From: Burkholderia sp. Bp8963
GTDB taxonomy: Bacteria > Pseudomonadota > Gammaproteobacteria > Burkholderiales > Burkholderiaceae
DNA: 64,000 nucleotides
Assembly (NCBI RefSeq): GCF_003854275.1
Contig: NZ_QTQP01000028.1
Span: 37,835 to 101,834, forward strand
Direction of reading: 5' to 3'
The stretch's first letter is position 1. Each line of letters opens with the position of its first letter. Positions 1-8,821 of this stretch are shown here, piece by piece. The position numbers were made by a program, and so were the translations under genes. The notes beneath the pieces are model-generated. The model did not search any database. It was given only the letters and a program-made list of their open reading frames with translations, and was not told where the DNA came from.

Positions 1-682
1 CATAGGTCAGGCCGACGTCATCAATCGAGTCCGCCTCGACCATGAAATGCTGAACGCGCTTCGTGAAGCCCGGAATGCCGAACGCGACGGAGTGGCCGCG
101 CGAATTGCAATGCATGAACATCGGCGCGATTTTATGCCCCGCCATCGACATCCTCGCCTCGATGCTGCCTCGCATTCCGAGCGCCTCCCGATAGAAGCGC
201 TCGGATGCCTCGACACCCCGCTCGCGGATGATCATATGCCCCAGCCCGCTCGCGCCCAGCACGAATTTTCCGTGCATCGCGCGCGCCGGATGGAACGGTG
301 CATGACGATCCACCTGCGGTCCATGGAAGAGCTCGATCGGCAGGCCGGCGGGATCCTCGAGACGAAGCAGTTCGAGTACGTGGCGCTCCTCGGCTTCGGC
401 CGTCGACGCCACCTCGAACCGCACGCCCAGCGCCGTCAGTTGCCGCTGCATCGCCCAGAAATCTTCCGGACCGGAGAGGCGGTATCCGGCATACCGCAAA
501 TCGTCCGACGCGCCTTCGTGCAACACGATCCGCTGATGCCAGTAATCCATTCTGAGGCGCACGTCGGCACCGTCCGTGATGCATTCCATGCCGAGAATCT
601 GCGTCGCAAAATCACGCCAGGCTCCCAGGTCGCTCACATCGAAGCCGATGTAGCCTAGTTCGGTGACGCCCACCTTGTTCAT
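1..682 (-). CDS. Extradiol ring-cleavage dioxygenase-like VOC protein (partial, runs off the left edge)
   Basis: Two VOC modules are visible in the 227 residues present, arranged as in type I extradiol dioxygenases such as BphC. The second module opens with GLGHMII, whose His matches the first iron ligand. CNSRGHS resembles the family's NxRHHS active-site segment but has Gly for the first His. VQHFMVE supplies the second iron ligand. The third ligand (Glu) lies beyond the window. The start is the ATG at 682, preceded by GGAGGAGG. It is the last visible gene of a leftward catabolic cluster, 94 bp after the acyl-CoA synthetase, so cleavage of a catecholic intermediate is a reasonable inference. 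The substrate cannot be read from the sequence. Confidence 0.8.
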   Translation of the reverse strand, partial: MNKVGVTELGYIGFDVSDLGAWRDFATQILGMECITDGADVRLRMDYWHQRIVLHEGASDDLRYAGYRLSGPEDFWAMQRQLTALGVRFEVASTAEAEERHVLELLRLEDPAGLPIELFHGPQVDRHAPFHPARAMHGKFVLGASGLGHMIIRERGVEASERFYREALGMRGSIEARMSMAGHKIAPMFMHCNSRGHSVAFGIPGFTKRVQHFMVEADSIDDVGLTY

Positions 683-776
683 TCCGCCTCCTCCGTCGAT
701 TACGTCTGCGAAGGGTGAGTCGATCTCACCCGCTCCGCACCCATTGCGTTGCCGCCCGTTCGCCGACCGGCGGCCA

Positions 777-2375
777 TTAATTGATCCGCCGCTCGAACCC
801 GGCCCAGTACGGCTCCCGCAGCGTGCGGCGAACCACCTTGCCGGACGCATTGCGCGGCAGCGACTCGACGAAGTCGATGCTCTTCGGAACCTTGTACGCG
901 GCGATGCGCTCGCGCGCGAACGACAGGATGTCCGGCGCGTCCGCGCGGACGCCTGGCTTGAGCACGACGACGGCCTTGACCGCCTCGCCCCATTTCGGAT
1001 CGGGCACGCCGATCACCGCGACCTCAGCGACGCCCGGATGGCCGTAAATCGCGTTCTCGACCTCCGCCGGATAGATGTTTTCCGCGCCCGAAATGATCAT
1101 GTCCTTCACACGGTCGTGGATGTACAGATAGCCGTCCTCGTCGAGGTAGCCGGCGTCTCCCGTCCGCAGCCAGCCGTCCGGATCGACGGTATCCTGCGTC
1201 GCTTCGGGCATGCGCCAGTAGCCCGCCATGTTGCTGCTCGACCGGATCAGCACTTCGCCGACGGTATTCGGCGGCAGGATCACGCCCGCGCCGTCGACAA
1301 TCCGGATTTCGACGCCGGGCATCGGAATGCCGGCGGCGCGCAGCCTTTTGCTGCCCGGATAGTGATCGTCCGGCGGCAGGTAGACGATCACGCCACTCGT
1401 CTCCGTCATTCCGTACTGCTGGCAGAAACCGCAGCCAAAGATGTCCATGCACTCGCGAAGCAGATCGACCGGCATCGGCGACGCACCGTAGACGATGCAC
1501 TTCAGCCTCCGGTAATCGACCTCGCGACTACGCGGCTGACGCACGATGATCTGCAGCGCAGATGGCACCATGAACATCTTCGAGATGCGATCGCGTTCGA
1601 CGAAGTCCAGCACCTTCAACGGATCGAACTCCGGGACGACGATCCCCTTCGCGCCGAACAGTAGTCCCAGCATGCCCCACAGGCTGCCGGCGGCATGTGC
1701 GACGGGCATCGCCACCAGGCTCACGTCGTCGGCTGTCCATTGATACCAGCCCATCTCGGCATTGGATGCATGCCGCTGCTTCGACAGGATGTTCTCGTGC
1801 GTCAGCATCACGCCCTTGGGCCGGCCGGTCGTCCCGGACGTGTAGAGCTGCAGGACGACATCCGACGGATCGACTGCGATGTCGGGACTATCCGGGCTCT
1901 GGGCAGCAAGCCAAGCATCGAACGACGTCGCACCGTTGACCGGAATGCCGTCGATCGCGATCACCAACGGGCGGCTGGCAATCCGCTCGAGAACCGCATT
2001 GGCCTGCGCGGCGACATCGGGTCCGACAAACACCACATGCGCTTCGCAGTCTTCGAGGATGGCCGCCGCCTCGGCGGGAGCCAGACGCCAGCCGATCGGC
2101 GTCGTCACGACGCCGGCCTTCGCCGCGCCGAAAAACACCTCGAAATAGCGATCGCTGTTCTTGCCCAGATATGCGATGCGATGGCCGGGCGCCAACCCTT
2201 CGGCAATCAGCGCATTGGCCACCTGATTCGAGCGGGAATGGAATTGCCCATAGGTCGTGTCGCGCCCGTCGAACGAGAGCGCGACCGCGTGCGGCCGATG
2301 AAGCGCGTGCAGCCGCGCAATCTCGGCGAGCGTCGTCATCTGTTCAATGTTGGTCGGACTCGCAGTTGCGTTCAC
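777..2375 (-). CDS. AMP-dependent acyl-CoA synthetase/ligase
   Basis: A 532-residue class I adenylate-forming enzyme, expected to activate a carboxylic acid to its acyl-AMP and then acyl-CoA. The phosphate-binding motif YTSGTTGRPKG lies at residues 178-188. A YGMTE segment, the GWLRTGD motif and the C-terminal lysine in NASGKVVRR are all present. I chose the GTG at 2375 because GGAGG sits 7 bases upstream; the open frame continues further upstream but has no comparable ribosome-binding site. An internal ATG 12 codons later is the alternative. It lies 65 bp after the enolase-superfamily gene in the same direction. Presumably it primes a ring-cleavage product or side chain for beta-oxidation. 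The acid is unknown. Confidence 0.9.
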   Translation of the reverse strand: MNATASPTNIEQMTTLAEIARLHALHRPHAVALSFDGRDTTYGQFHSRSNQVANALIAEGLAPGHRIAYLGKNSDRYFEVFFGAAKAGVVTTPIGWRLAPAEAAAILEDCEAHVVFVGPDVAAQANAVLERIASRPLVIAIDGIPVNGATSFDAWLAAQSPDSPDIAVDPSDVVLQLYTSGTTGRPKGVMLTHENILSKQRHASNAEMGWYQWTADDVSLVAMPVAHAAGSLWGMLGLLFGAKGIVVPEFDPLKVLDFVERDRISKMFMVPSALQIIVRQPRSREVDYRRLKCIVYGASPMPVDLLRECMDIFGCGFCQQYGMTETSGVIVYLPPDDHYPGSKRLRAAGIPMPGVEIRIVDGAGVILPPNTVGEVLIRSSSNMAGYWRMPEATQDTVDPDGWLRTGDAGYLDEDGYLYIHDRVKDMIISGAENIYPAEVENAIYGHPGVAEVAVIGVPDPKWGEAVKAVVVLKPGVRADAPDILSFARERIAAYKVPKSIDFVESLPRNASGKVVRRTLREPYWAGFERRIN

Positions 2376-2440
2376 ATCATCCTCCAGAGAATTACGGAAT
2401 TTCGCCCGGCCTTCGCCGTGTGCGAACTCGGCCGGCCCGG

Positions 2441-3517
2441 CTAGTCCACCCGATACTTCTGCACGACGTCCTCGAGCAGCGTGAGTCCATGACCGGGGCG
2501 TTCGCTGAGATGCAGCGAGCCATCTGCAAGAACTGGCAATCCGTCGAACAGAATCGACGACCAGTCCATCCATTCGGCAATGAGGCCGTTCGGAACGGCG
2601 GCGATGCAGTGCGCGAAAATCTCGGGAATCAGATGGCTCGCGACCGGAACGCCGAACGATTCGGCCAGCGCAGCCGCTTTCCGGAACTGCGTGATGCCGC
2701 CCATCCGGCACATGTCGACCATCAGGTAATCCACTGCGCGGGCCTTCAGCAGGCGCAGCAGGGACACCGGGTCATAGTGGTATTCGCCGGCGCAGATCGG
2801 CACGTCCAGCGCCTGAGCCACCGCGGCCTGGCCCTCGATGTCGTGCATCGCGGTCGGATCTTCCAGCCAGAAAAGCTCGAACTCCTCCAGCGCGCGGCCC
2901 ACTCTGATCGCGCGAGACGGCGTCCAGGTCTGGTTGACGTCGTACAGCAGGTCAACGTCGTAGCCGATCGCTTCGCGCACTGCCCGCACGCGCGCCACCA
3001 CATCCTCCACGCGCGCGTCACGCTCCGCGTGCGGCCGAATCTTGACGGCACGATGGCCTTTCGCGACGAGTTCCGCCGCCTGGCGCTGCAGGACATCAGG
3101 CCGGTTTCCCATTGCGGCGTTGCTCTGGTAAGTCCTCACGTGATTCGCGTGCCCGCCGAGCAGGCGCCACAGCGGCTGGCCGGTTTCCTTGCCCCAGACG
3201 TCCCACAACGCGATGTCGATCGCCGCCGCCGCGATGTTCAGCAGCCCGCCCGGGCCCACGAAGTTGGACGGATAGATCATCCGTGCGAACACGTGCTCGA
3301 TCTGCCGCGGATCCTCGCCGATGATCAGGTCGCCCAGATCGCGCACCATCGCCGATAGCGATCGCTGAAATTCCGGGTTCAGGCTGAAGGTATGCCCGAT
3401 GCCGTCTATGCCGGCGTCGGTGCGAATCCGCGCGACGACCACCGGCAGGCGGCCTTGATAGCGGCCGAAATTCTGCGGAACGACTGTGGAAATGACGTCG
3501 ACATGGGTAATCTTCAT
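2441..3517 (-). CDS. Enolase-superfamily enzyme, mandelate racemase/muconate lactonizing type
   Basis: A 358-residue enzyme with the complete acid-sugar/mandelate racemase active site. K159 lies in KIR (a K-x-R rather than K-x-K pair). The metal ligands are D193, E219 and E245. The dyad is D268/H295, and E315 follows. The numbering is almost the same as in mandelate racemase. Such enzymes abstract the proton alpha to a carboxylate, giving racemisation, dehydration or cycloisomerisation. Start ATG 3517 follows AAGAGAG; the frame extends upstream but without a good ribosome-binding site. It sits between the pirin and acyl-CoA synthetase genes in one leftward run. The substrate could be an acid sugar or a muconate-like ring-cleavage product. 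Confidence 0.88.
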   Translation of the reverse strand: MKITHVDVISTVVPQNFGRYQGRLPVVVARIRTDAGIDGIGHTFSLNPEFQRSLSAMVRDLGDLIIGEDPRQIEHVFARMIYPSNFVGPGGLLNIAAAAIDIALWDVWGKETGQPLWRLLGGHANHVRTYQSNAAMGNRPDVLQRQAAELVAKGHRAVKIRPHAERDARVEDVVARVRAVREAIGYDVDLLYDVNQTWTPSRAIRVGRALEEFELFWLEDPTAMHDIEGQAAVAQALDVPICAGEYHYDPVSLLRLLKARAVDYLMVDMCRMGGITQFRKAAALAESFGVPVASHLIPEIFAHCIAAVPNGLIAEWMDWSSILFDGLPVLADGSLHLSERPGHGLTLLEDVVQKYRVD

Positions 3518-3611
3518 GGGTGCTCTCTTGTTCCGATAGCGCTCGCGTGACCATTGCCATGCGAATCGATCGATACGCCAGCCATTCGCGGTGACACACG
3601 CGGCGAACGAC

Positions 3612-4472
3612 TCAGCGGCGCAGTCGCCCTTCCTTGCGGAGCTGCATGCCGATCTTCTGAATGCGAGACTCGCCTTCCCGCAGCGCATCCTCGCTCGTGT
3701 GCACCGAGTAGTAGCCGAGCACCAGATCGTGCGGATGCTTCACCGCCGAGCCGACGACGAACTCCGCGTCCGTCTCGGCCTCGAATTCGATTGCGTCGTC
3801 CGACTCTGCAAAGACCACGAGCTCGCCGGCGGCCAGGGCGTCCAGGGCGTCCGGCGCGACGAGCGCACCCCGGCTGATTGCCGTCCATCCGACGGTCTGC
3901 CCCTTCGGGGGCTGGAACCGCCAGCGTTCGCCGGCCTTCAGCGAGACCGACAGATAGGTGATCGGGGACGGCACGTCGATCGCGCTCTTTGCTGAACCGT
4001 AGCGACCCAGCAGCACCGTCACGGGACCATCGTGCTCAATCGCGTCTCCTTGCAGATAAATGCTCTCGGCCTTGCCCAGCTCCGTTTCAGCCGGGAGTGC
4101 GATCCACAGTTGAAATGCACGAACCGGACCGCCATCGCCGAAATCACCGCCGTGCCACGCGCCGCCGCCTGCATGCATCCATTCGAGGCCGCCCTTCGAG
4201 ATTTGCCCGGTGCGGCCCATCGTGTCTTCGTAGCCCACGCTGCCCTCGAGCATCCACGTGATCGTCGCGATGCCCGAATGCGGATGAAGCCCGAAGCCCT
4301 GCGCCGAAATGCCGTTGACGTCGACCAGGTCGAGAAAAACGAACGGGCGCAGCATCTGTCCCACGTCCGAAGGACTCATCAGCCGCGTGACGGGCCCGTG
4401 CCGGCGGCCACGGGTGCGGAATACGACGTGGCGCTTGGTGGCTGCGTCGGCAATCGGCATGGAATAGGACAT
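3612..4472 (-). CDS. Pirin-family bicupin protein
   Basis: 286 residues, the usual length for bacterial pirins. The N-terminal cupin has H63-P-H65, matching two of the iron ligands, and H107 matches the third. The fourth ligand, normally Glu in an H-x-E pair, is Gly109 here (AWHGGD). Some pirins have quercetin 2,3-dioxygenase activity and others regulate metabolism, so this protein may be either or may be inactive. Start ATG 4472 follows GGAG. It lies 94 bp upstream of the enolase-superfamily gene in the same transcription direction. Family assignment is firm. Function is not. Confidence 0.88.
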   Translation of the reverse strand: MSYSMPIADAATKRHVVFRTRGRRHGPVTRLMSPSDVGQMLRPFVFLDLVDVNGISAQGFGLHPHSGIATITWMLEGSVGYEDTMGRTGQISKGGLEWMHAGGGAWHGGDFGDGGPVRAFQLWIALPAETELGKAESIYLQGDAIEHDGPVTVLLGRYGSAKSAIDVPSPITYLSVSLKAGERWRFQPPKGQTVGWTAISRGALVAPDALDALAAGELVVFAESDDAIEFEAETDAEFVVGSAVKHPHDLVLGYYSVHTSEDALREGESRIQKIGMQLRKEGRLRR

Positions 4473-4690
4473 CGGTTGCTCCTTCGATACGGAAGTTCAC
4501 ATGACGAATCCATCATATGGAGCACTCGATGCGGCGACTAGACCGTGCCGCCGGACGACATTCATCCAATAATCGACGCTATGACCATTGCGCGTCGCAT
4601 GCGCCCAGGCAGCCCCAACGCGTGCGGCGGCATCGGGCATGTCTGAACCGCCGCGCGCGTGTCGAAGCGAAGCCAGACGTTCGCGAAACG

Positions 4691-6394
4691 TCAGAACGTC
4701 GTCTGCAGCGTCAGCGATACCCACGGCTTGTCGTTCCACATGAACGGGCCGTTCCCACCCGCGTAAAAGGACGGCCCGCCGGGCGCGAAGCGTGTCGTGC
4801 CGCCCGTGTGGCTGTGGTAGCCGTTGTATTGCAGCGTGACGTTGTACTTGTTGTGAATGAGCGAGTGGAGCCCGATCGTGTAGATCAGCGAACCCTGATT
4901 CGCGACGGCAGTGGATAACGACGGCGTGTTGCCATAGATCCCGTACATCACGAACATCGGCATGTCGATATCGACGCCAGGAAAAACCTGCAGCCATTTC
5001 GGATCGAACTGCATCGCGGCGACGATCGAGTTGTTCGTCGCGCAGCCATCCCATTTGCTACCCGTCGGGCACGCGAGCCCGTTGCCGGTGCCGTGGTAGA
5101 GATCGGCATTCTTGATCGAACCCACTCGCTGCGTGAAGGCGAGTTCGGCGATCAGCGTCGCCGATTCATAGAGCGGCGTCTTTTTCAGCGGCACGAGCGC
5201 GTTCGCGATCAGGTTGATCGTGTCGCCGCGGGCGCCCGCCCTGCCGGACGGATCGGCTAGCGAAGGGCCGGCCACCGAATTGAGCGCCGTGTTATGCCGA
5301 TACGAGAGCTCGAAACCCGTGCTGAGGTTGCCGAGGCCCGCTTCCGCACTGACGCCGAATAGCTGCGCGTTCTGGTTGTAGGACAGGTGATAATTGGTCG
5401 CCCCCGTGGCCGGATCGCGGCCGAAGAGCAACCACGGCTGTGCCTCGTCGAGCCGGCGATAGTAAAAGCTGAGATTGCCGCCCGCCATGAAATCCGGGCT
5501 CCACGTTGCCCGAATGCCGAAGTTGTTGTGAACGTTCCTCGGCTTGAAATCGGTGCCGCGCGGGATCGCGCCCAGCAACTGGGTCGGTCCGTAGAACAGG
5601 AAATCCGACAACCCGAGATAAGTCCCACCCTCCGGCAACAGGTTGTGCTCGAACTCGAAGAAGTACTGCGCAGCCAGCGACAACTGGGGCGTGACGTCGG
5701 TCTGCATGTAGATCTGGCCACGCGGCAGCGCCAGTTCCTTCAGCGTGGAGCCCGGCGCGGCAGACCCCTTGATGCCGTCCACCGGATTCTGCGCGTAGCT
5801 GATGCTCTGGTCGCCGAAGAAGAATGCCGTGCCCCAGACCGCCGCCAGACGACCGAGCTTGACCGACGTCGAATGCCCGCCAACCTCGAAGTTGCCGTAG
5901 GCGAATGCGTCGAGCAATTGCGTACCGCTCTCGTAGTAACTGCGCGTATATGACGAATACCGGTTACCCGCGTACGAGCCGAGCGCCGAATACGGCAACC
6001 CGGGCGCGACGAAACCGGGATTGGATTTCACGGTATCGTTGTACGCAAAATCCTTGAAAAGCGATGCGCTGACGCGGAATCCATAATTCTGACGATATGA
6101 GACTGTCAGTTCCGTGAGATCGGATAGTCGATTGGTCACGAGGCTGCCGGCGTGATCGAATTTGTATTCGGATTCGTTGAAAACGGGGTTGTTTCCAATA
6201 CCCGAATTCACGCCATGCACGCGCATGCCGCCGACGTATTGAAACGTGTTGTCCCAGCGCCCGTCGATATCGTCGCCCAGCGTAAATTGAAAGGCCTGCG
6301 CCGACATGGGGCCGGCAAGCAGGATCCCTCCACACGCCATCGCGCCGATGCCGGTGCACACGCGGGTCGCACATCTTCTGCTCTTCTGTCTCAC
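4691..6394 (-). CDS. DUF1302 outer-membrane protein
   Basis: A 567-residue exported protein with a signal peptide of about 34 residues ending in AQA. It is rich in aromatic beta-strand segments and ends in Phe (QTTF), as do beta-barrel outer-membrane proteins. The sequence after the signal peptide matches the DUF1302 family, which is often encoded beside DUF1329 proteins and hydrophobic-substrate degradation genes. No DUF1329 gene is visible here. The start is a GTG at 6394 with GAGGAG upstream. It begins the enzyme part of the leftward cluster, 218 bp before the pirin gene. A role in uptake or efflux of the hydrophobic substrate is inference. Confidence 0.88.
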   Translation of the reverse strand: MRQKSRRCATRVCTGIGAMACGGILLAGPMSAQAFQFTLGDDIDGRWDNTFQYVGGMRVHGVNSGIGNNPVFNESEYKFDHAGSLVTNRLSDLTELTVSYRQNYGFRVSASLFKDFAYNDTVKSNPGFVAPGLPYSALGSYAGNRYSSYTRSYYESGTQLLDAFAYGNFEVGGHSTSVKLGRLAAVWGTAFFFGDQSISYAQNPVDGIKGSAAPGSTLKELALPRGQIYMQTDVTPQLSLAAQYFFEFEHNLLPEGGTYLGLSDFLFYGPTQLLGAIPRGTDFKPRNVHNNFGIRATWSPDFMAGGNLSFYYRRLDEAQPWLLFGRDPATGATNYHLSYNQNAQLFGVSAEAGLGNLSTGFELSYRHNTALNSVAGPSLADPSGRAGARGDTINLIANALVPLKKTPLYESATLIAELAFTQRVGSIKNADLYHGTGNGLACPTGSKWDGCATNNSIVAAMQFDPKWLQVFPGVDIDMPMFVMYGIYGNTPSLSTAVANQGSLIYTIGLHSLIHNKYNVTLQYNGYHSHTGGTTRFAPGGPSFYAGGNGPFMWNDKPWVSLTLQTTF

Positions 6395-6480
6395 GTCAAT
6401 CTCCTCACGTCTCGTTGAAATATGAAATGTCGTCGCGCGGTCATGCGATGGCGTCGTCTCTCACGACGAGAGTCGATCAT

Positions 6481-6666
6481 TCAGGGAAACAGACGAAACG
6501 ACACCCCGGAAAATGTGCTCGGGGTGATGCAGCTGCCGCCATAGTATGTGCATGCGACCGGATTGGCCTGCTCGCTGGCCGGACCTTCACTGACACAGAC
6601 AGGAATCAGGACTGCCATCGCAATGGCACATAACAGCAACCCGATTGCATACGTCGATCGTTTCAT
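6481..6666 (-). CDS. Small exported or membrane-anchored hypothetical protein (61 aa)
   Basis: 61 residues with a positively charged start (MKRSTY), one hydrophobic segment (residues 7-26) and a short polar tail containing three Cys after or within the hydrophobic stretch. Start ATG 6666 follows GGGAGAC. It is the first gene of the leftward cluster, 86 bp before the DUF1302 gene. I do not recognise a family. Position suggests an accessory envelope protein for the DUF1302 protein. A frame extension to 6735 exists but lacks a ribosome-binding site and would bury the signal sequence. Confidence 0.6.
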   Translation of the reverse strand: MKRSTYAIGLLLCAIAMAVLIPVCVSEGPASEQANPVACTYYGGSCITPSTFSGVSFRLFP

Positions 6667-7326
6667 TGCCGTCTCCCATTCGATTATTCGATGCCGTCCG
6701 CATGAACCGGACGCCGGCCTACTTCGACTGACCAATCGATTGATGAAACGTCACGGCCCATCTTCCACAACAGCACGGACGATGTTTGTCGCCTTCGGCA
6801 TCGAGCCTCCCCTGGAATCAGCCATCCCTGGCTGCCCTAATCAGGTTCTCGATGGAGTCGTCAAAGCATGGGGGCAATTATGAAACCTGGCGTCATACGG
6901 TCATCGTCGGAAGAGACGAATTTTCCCTACGAGAATCGGTGATGGGAAATCGGACAGCGTGACGCCCCATCCGAGCAAGTTGCTTCACGAAGCCCGACAC
7001 AAAAATCGTCCATTCCGACGAAGACTGAATGCCGCGGTGCTTCACAATGATCAATCACCAATGGCGCGGCGCGACCACAGTTCCTCTGATGGTCCGGTCG
7101 GAATTTTATATTGCGTCACGAACTTCAATAAAAAAACAGACAAATCCGATGATTTATGGCCACCATCATTTCGATGAAATTTCGTATTTCATAATTCCAT
7201 ACCCATAAAAACTATTACCCAACCGCCTTATATAACCGACACCCTGGACAAGCTCGCCATTGAATACGAGGTTCACTCCAGCAAGTGGAACCGAAACCAA
7301 ATTCATTTAACCGACAAAGGAAAATC
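6667..7326. other. Intergenic region between divergent catabolic units (660 bp)
   Basis: No convincing gene. The left part (6780-6854) holds nested inverted repeats in the leader of the leftward cluster. The right part (about 7090-7320) is distinctly AT-rich for this genome, as expected for promoters or acquired DNA. Promoters for the divergent SDR gene and the leftward cluster must lie here, but I could not assign convincing -35/-10 pairs. Confidence 0.6.
6780..6854 (-). promoter_or_regulatory. Possible switching leader RNA with mutually exclusive hairpins
   Basis: Read on the minus strand, CATCGAG (6854-6848) can pair with CTCGATG (6805-6799), enclosing a perfect stem CAGCCA/TGGCTG (6834-6829 with 6824-6819, loop GGGA). 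The same CGATG (6803-6799) can instead pair with CATCG (6784-6780), enclosing GCCGAAGGC. The two folds exclude each other. The element ends 113 bases before the start codon of the first leftward gene, so it would be in its leader if transcription starts to its right. I do not recognise it as a known riboswitch. Confidence 0.4.
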
Positions 7327-8058
7327 ATGGGACTTCTGGAAGGGAAAGTTGTCGTCATCACAGGGGCTGCCCAAGGACAGGGGGCAATGGAGGCGCGCAT
7401 ATTCGGCTCGGAAGGAGCGCAACTCGTACTGACCGATATCGCGCCCGCCGGCGCGGCGGTGGCCGAGGAAATCGGCAGCCAGGCGGTATTCCGGCAGCAT
7501 GACGTCGCCGATCCGGCCGCGTGGAAGAGCGTAGTCGACCTGGCGATGGACCGATACGGTCGGATCGACGTGCTTGTCAACAACGCTGGCGTATATAAGC
7601 CCTGTACATTGCAAGATACCGATGTCGCGCTGCTGGACTTGCACTATCGGATCAATCAGCTAGGCGTTTTCCTCGGGATGAAGTCGGTCATCGGCCCAAT
7701 GACTGCCGGGGGCGGAGGTTCCATCGTTAACATCTCGTCCCAGGCCGCCCTCAGCAGCGTCCCAGGCGCTTTTGCTTATGCGGCGACGAAGTGGGCAGTG
7801 CGGGGGATGACCAAATCGGCAGCGCTGGATCTTGCGCGTTACGGAATTCGCGTCAATTCGGTCCATCCGGGCGGGATCGACACGCCCATGATTGCCGAGA
7901 ATAGCGCCGAGGCAATGGAAGGCTTCAAAGCCATGATTCCAATGGGACGCCTTGGGACGCCGGCAGAAGTCGGCCAGGTCGTACTTTTTCTCGCCTCAAG
8001 CGCGTCCAGTTACATGACCGGAGCGGAAATCGCGGTAGCCGGGGGCTTTGGAGTCTAG
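7327..8058 (+). CDS. Short-chain dehydrogenase/reductase (SDR)
   Basis: A 243-residue classical SDR. The cofactor motif TGAAQGQG is at residues 12-19 and NNAG at 85-88. The catalytic tetrad N110, S138, Y151, K155 is complete. D37 after the second beta-strand suggests a preference for NAD(H). Start ATG 7327 has GGA six bases upstream; a frame extension to 7285 has no better signal. It is transcribed away from the catabolic cluster and stands alone. It probably oxidises a hydroxyl group in the same pathway. The substrate is unknown. Confidence 0.9.
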   Translation: MGLLEGKVVVITGAAQGQGAMEARIFGSEGAQLVLTDIAPAGAAVAEEIGSQAVFRQHDVADPAAWKSVVDLAMDRYGRIDVLVNNAGVYKPCTLQDTDVALLDLHYRINQLGVFLGMKSVIGPMTAGGGGSIVNISSQAALSSVPGAFAYAATKWAVRGMTKSAALDLARYGIRVNSVHPGGIDTPMIAENSAEAMEGFKAMIPMGRLGTPAEVGQVVLFLASSASSYMTGAEIAVAGGFGV

Positions 8059-8217
8059 CTGAAAGGGTTGCCAACGAGATCGATTCAACCACAGACAGCA
8101 CAGCCGTGCGCAGTAGCCGATGTTCCGTTATCGTCCGGCATTTTTGCGTATACATATGCGTACACGCCATCAATTGCTCTCAAAAAACCTATTTATATTC
8201 AAATAACTATGCGATAA

Positions 8218-8241
8218 ATTCGAGTCCTCTCCTGGGCACCA
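8218..8241 (+). other. tRNA 3'-end fragment, probable attachment site (att) of a genomic island
   Basis: The order is T-loop TTCGAGT (8219-8225), T-stem 3' strand CCTCT, acceptor 3' strand CCTGGGC, discriminator A and CCA (8239-8241). An acceptor strand CCTGGGC would pair with GCCCAGG, the 5' end typical of Burkholderia-type tRNA-Leu. The bases before the T-loop do not complete the T-stem, so only the 3' end is present. A terminator follows directly, as behind an intact tRNA gene. This is what integration into a tRNA 3' end leaves at the distal boundary. The restored tRNA and the integrase would lie left of the window. Confidence 0.7.
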
Positions 8242-8250
8242 TCTGTTTTG

Positions 8251-8279
8251 AAAAGGTCGGCTTTATGCCGGCCTTTTTT
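8251..8279 (+). terminator. Rho-independent terminator behind the tRNA fragment
   Basis: The stem pairs AAAAGG-CGGC with GCCG-CCTTTT around a TTTAT loop, followed by a T-run to 8279. It probably once terminated the tRNA transcript and now can also stop transcription from the SDR gene. Confidence 0.8.
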
Positions 8280-8317
8280 CATTTCCAGCCCAAACATCGC
8301 GCCATGACGTTCGTCGA

Positions 8318-8821
8318 TTACACCGCGCCCTTTAACCGCACGCTGTGACGGATACCTGCCCTCGCCATCTTCGCGTACGGGCAGATCTTCTCGGTTTCGG
8401 CGACCAGCATCGCCGCGTCCTCGGCGGCAACGCCAGGCAGTGCCACGTCCAGGTCGAGCGTGAGCGCAAACAGCCCATCGGCCGGATCTCGCCCGAACGT
8501 CGCGCTCGCCGTGACAGCCAGGTCACGCGGTAGACGCACCCTCCGTTTCATCGCGACCAGCGTCAGAGCGCCGTGGAAGCACGCGGCGAATCCGGCCGCA
8601 AACAGTTGCTCCGGATTCGTTCCACCGCCGCTCCCGCCAAGCTCGACCGGCAGTCGCAATTGCAGGTCCAGTTCGCGATCGGCCGATCGCGCGTGCCCCG
8701 ACGACCGACCATGCGCCGCGTCGCCTCCAGTGACTGTGACGGTCGTCGTGTAGAGCGGCAACAGTTCACTGCCAGTGTACGGGTCGAGCAGGGATACAGA
8801 AGGCGGTGCCGTGTTTCTCAT
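8318..8821 (-). CDS. Organic hydroperoxide resistance protein, Ohr/OsmC family
   Basis: A 167-residue thiol peroxidase of the Ohr branch. The peroxidatic Cys81 is in AACFHG and the resolving Cys147 in KICPYAK, both conserved, so it should reduce organic hydroperoxides. The protein is about 20-25 residues longer than typical Ohr, all at the N-terminus. I chose the ATG at 8821 because GGAG lies seven bases upstream; an in-frame ATG at 8833 overlaps that ribosome-binding site. No OhrR-type MarR regulator gene is adjacent. It stands alone just right of the tRNA fragment. Confidence 0.9.
   Translation of the reverse strand: MRNTAPPSVSLLDPYTGSELLPLYTTTVTVTGGDAAHGRSSGHARSADRELDLQLRLPVELGGSGGGTNPEQLFAAGFAACFHGALTLVAMKRRVRLPRDLAVTASATFGRDPADGLFALTLDLDVALPGVAAEDAAMLVAETEKICPYAKMARAGIRHSVRLKGAV

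Noticed and set aside
8160..8241. A complete tRNA gene at the CCA-ending sequence
   Set aside because: No acceptor 5' strand, D-arm, anticodon arm or T-stem 5' half precedes it; only the 3' end is present.
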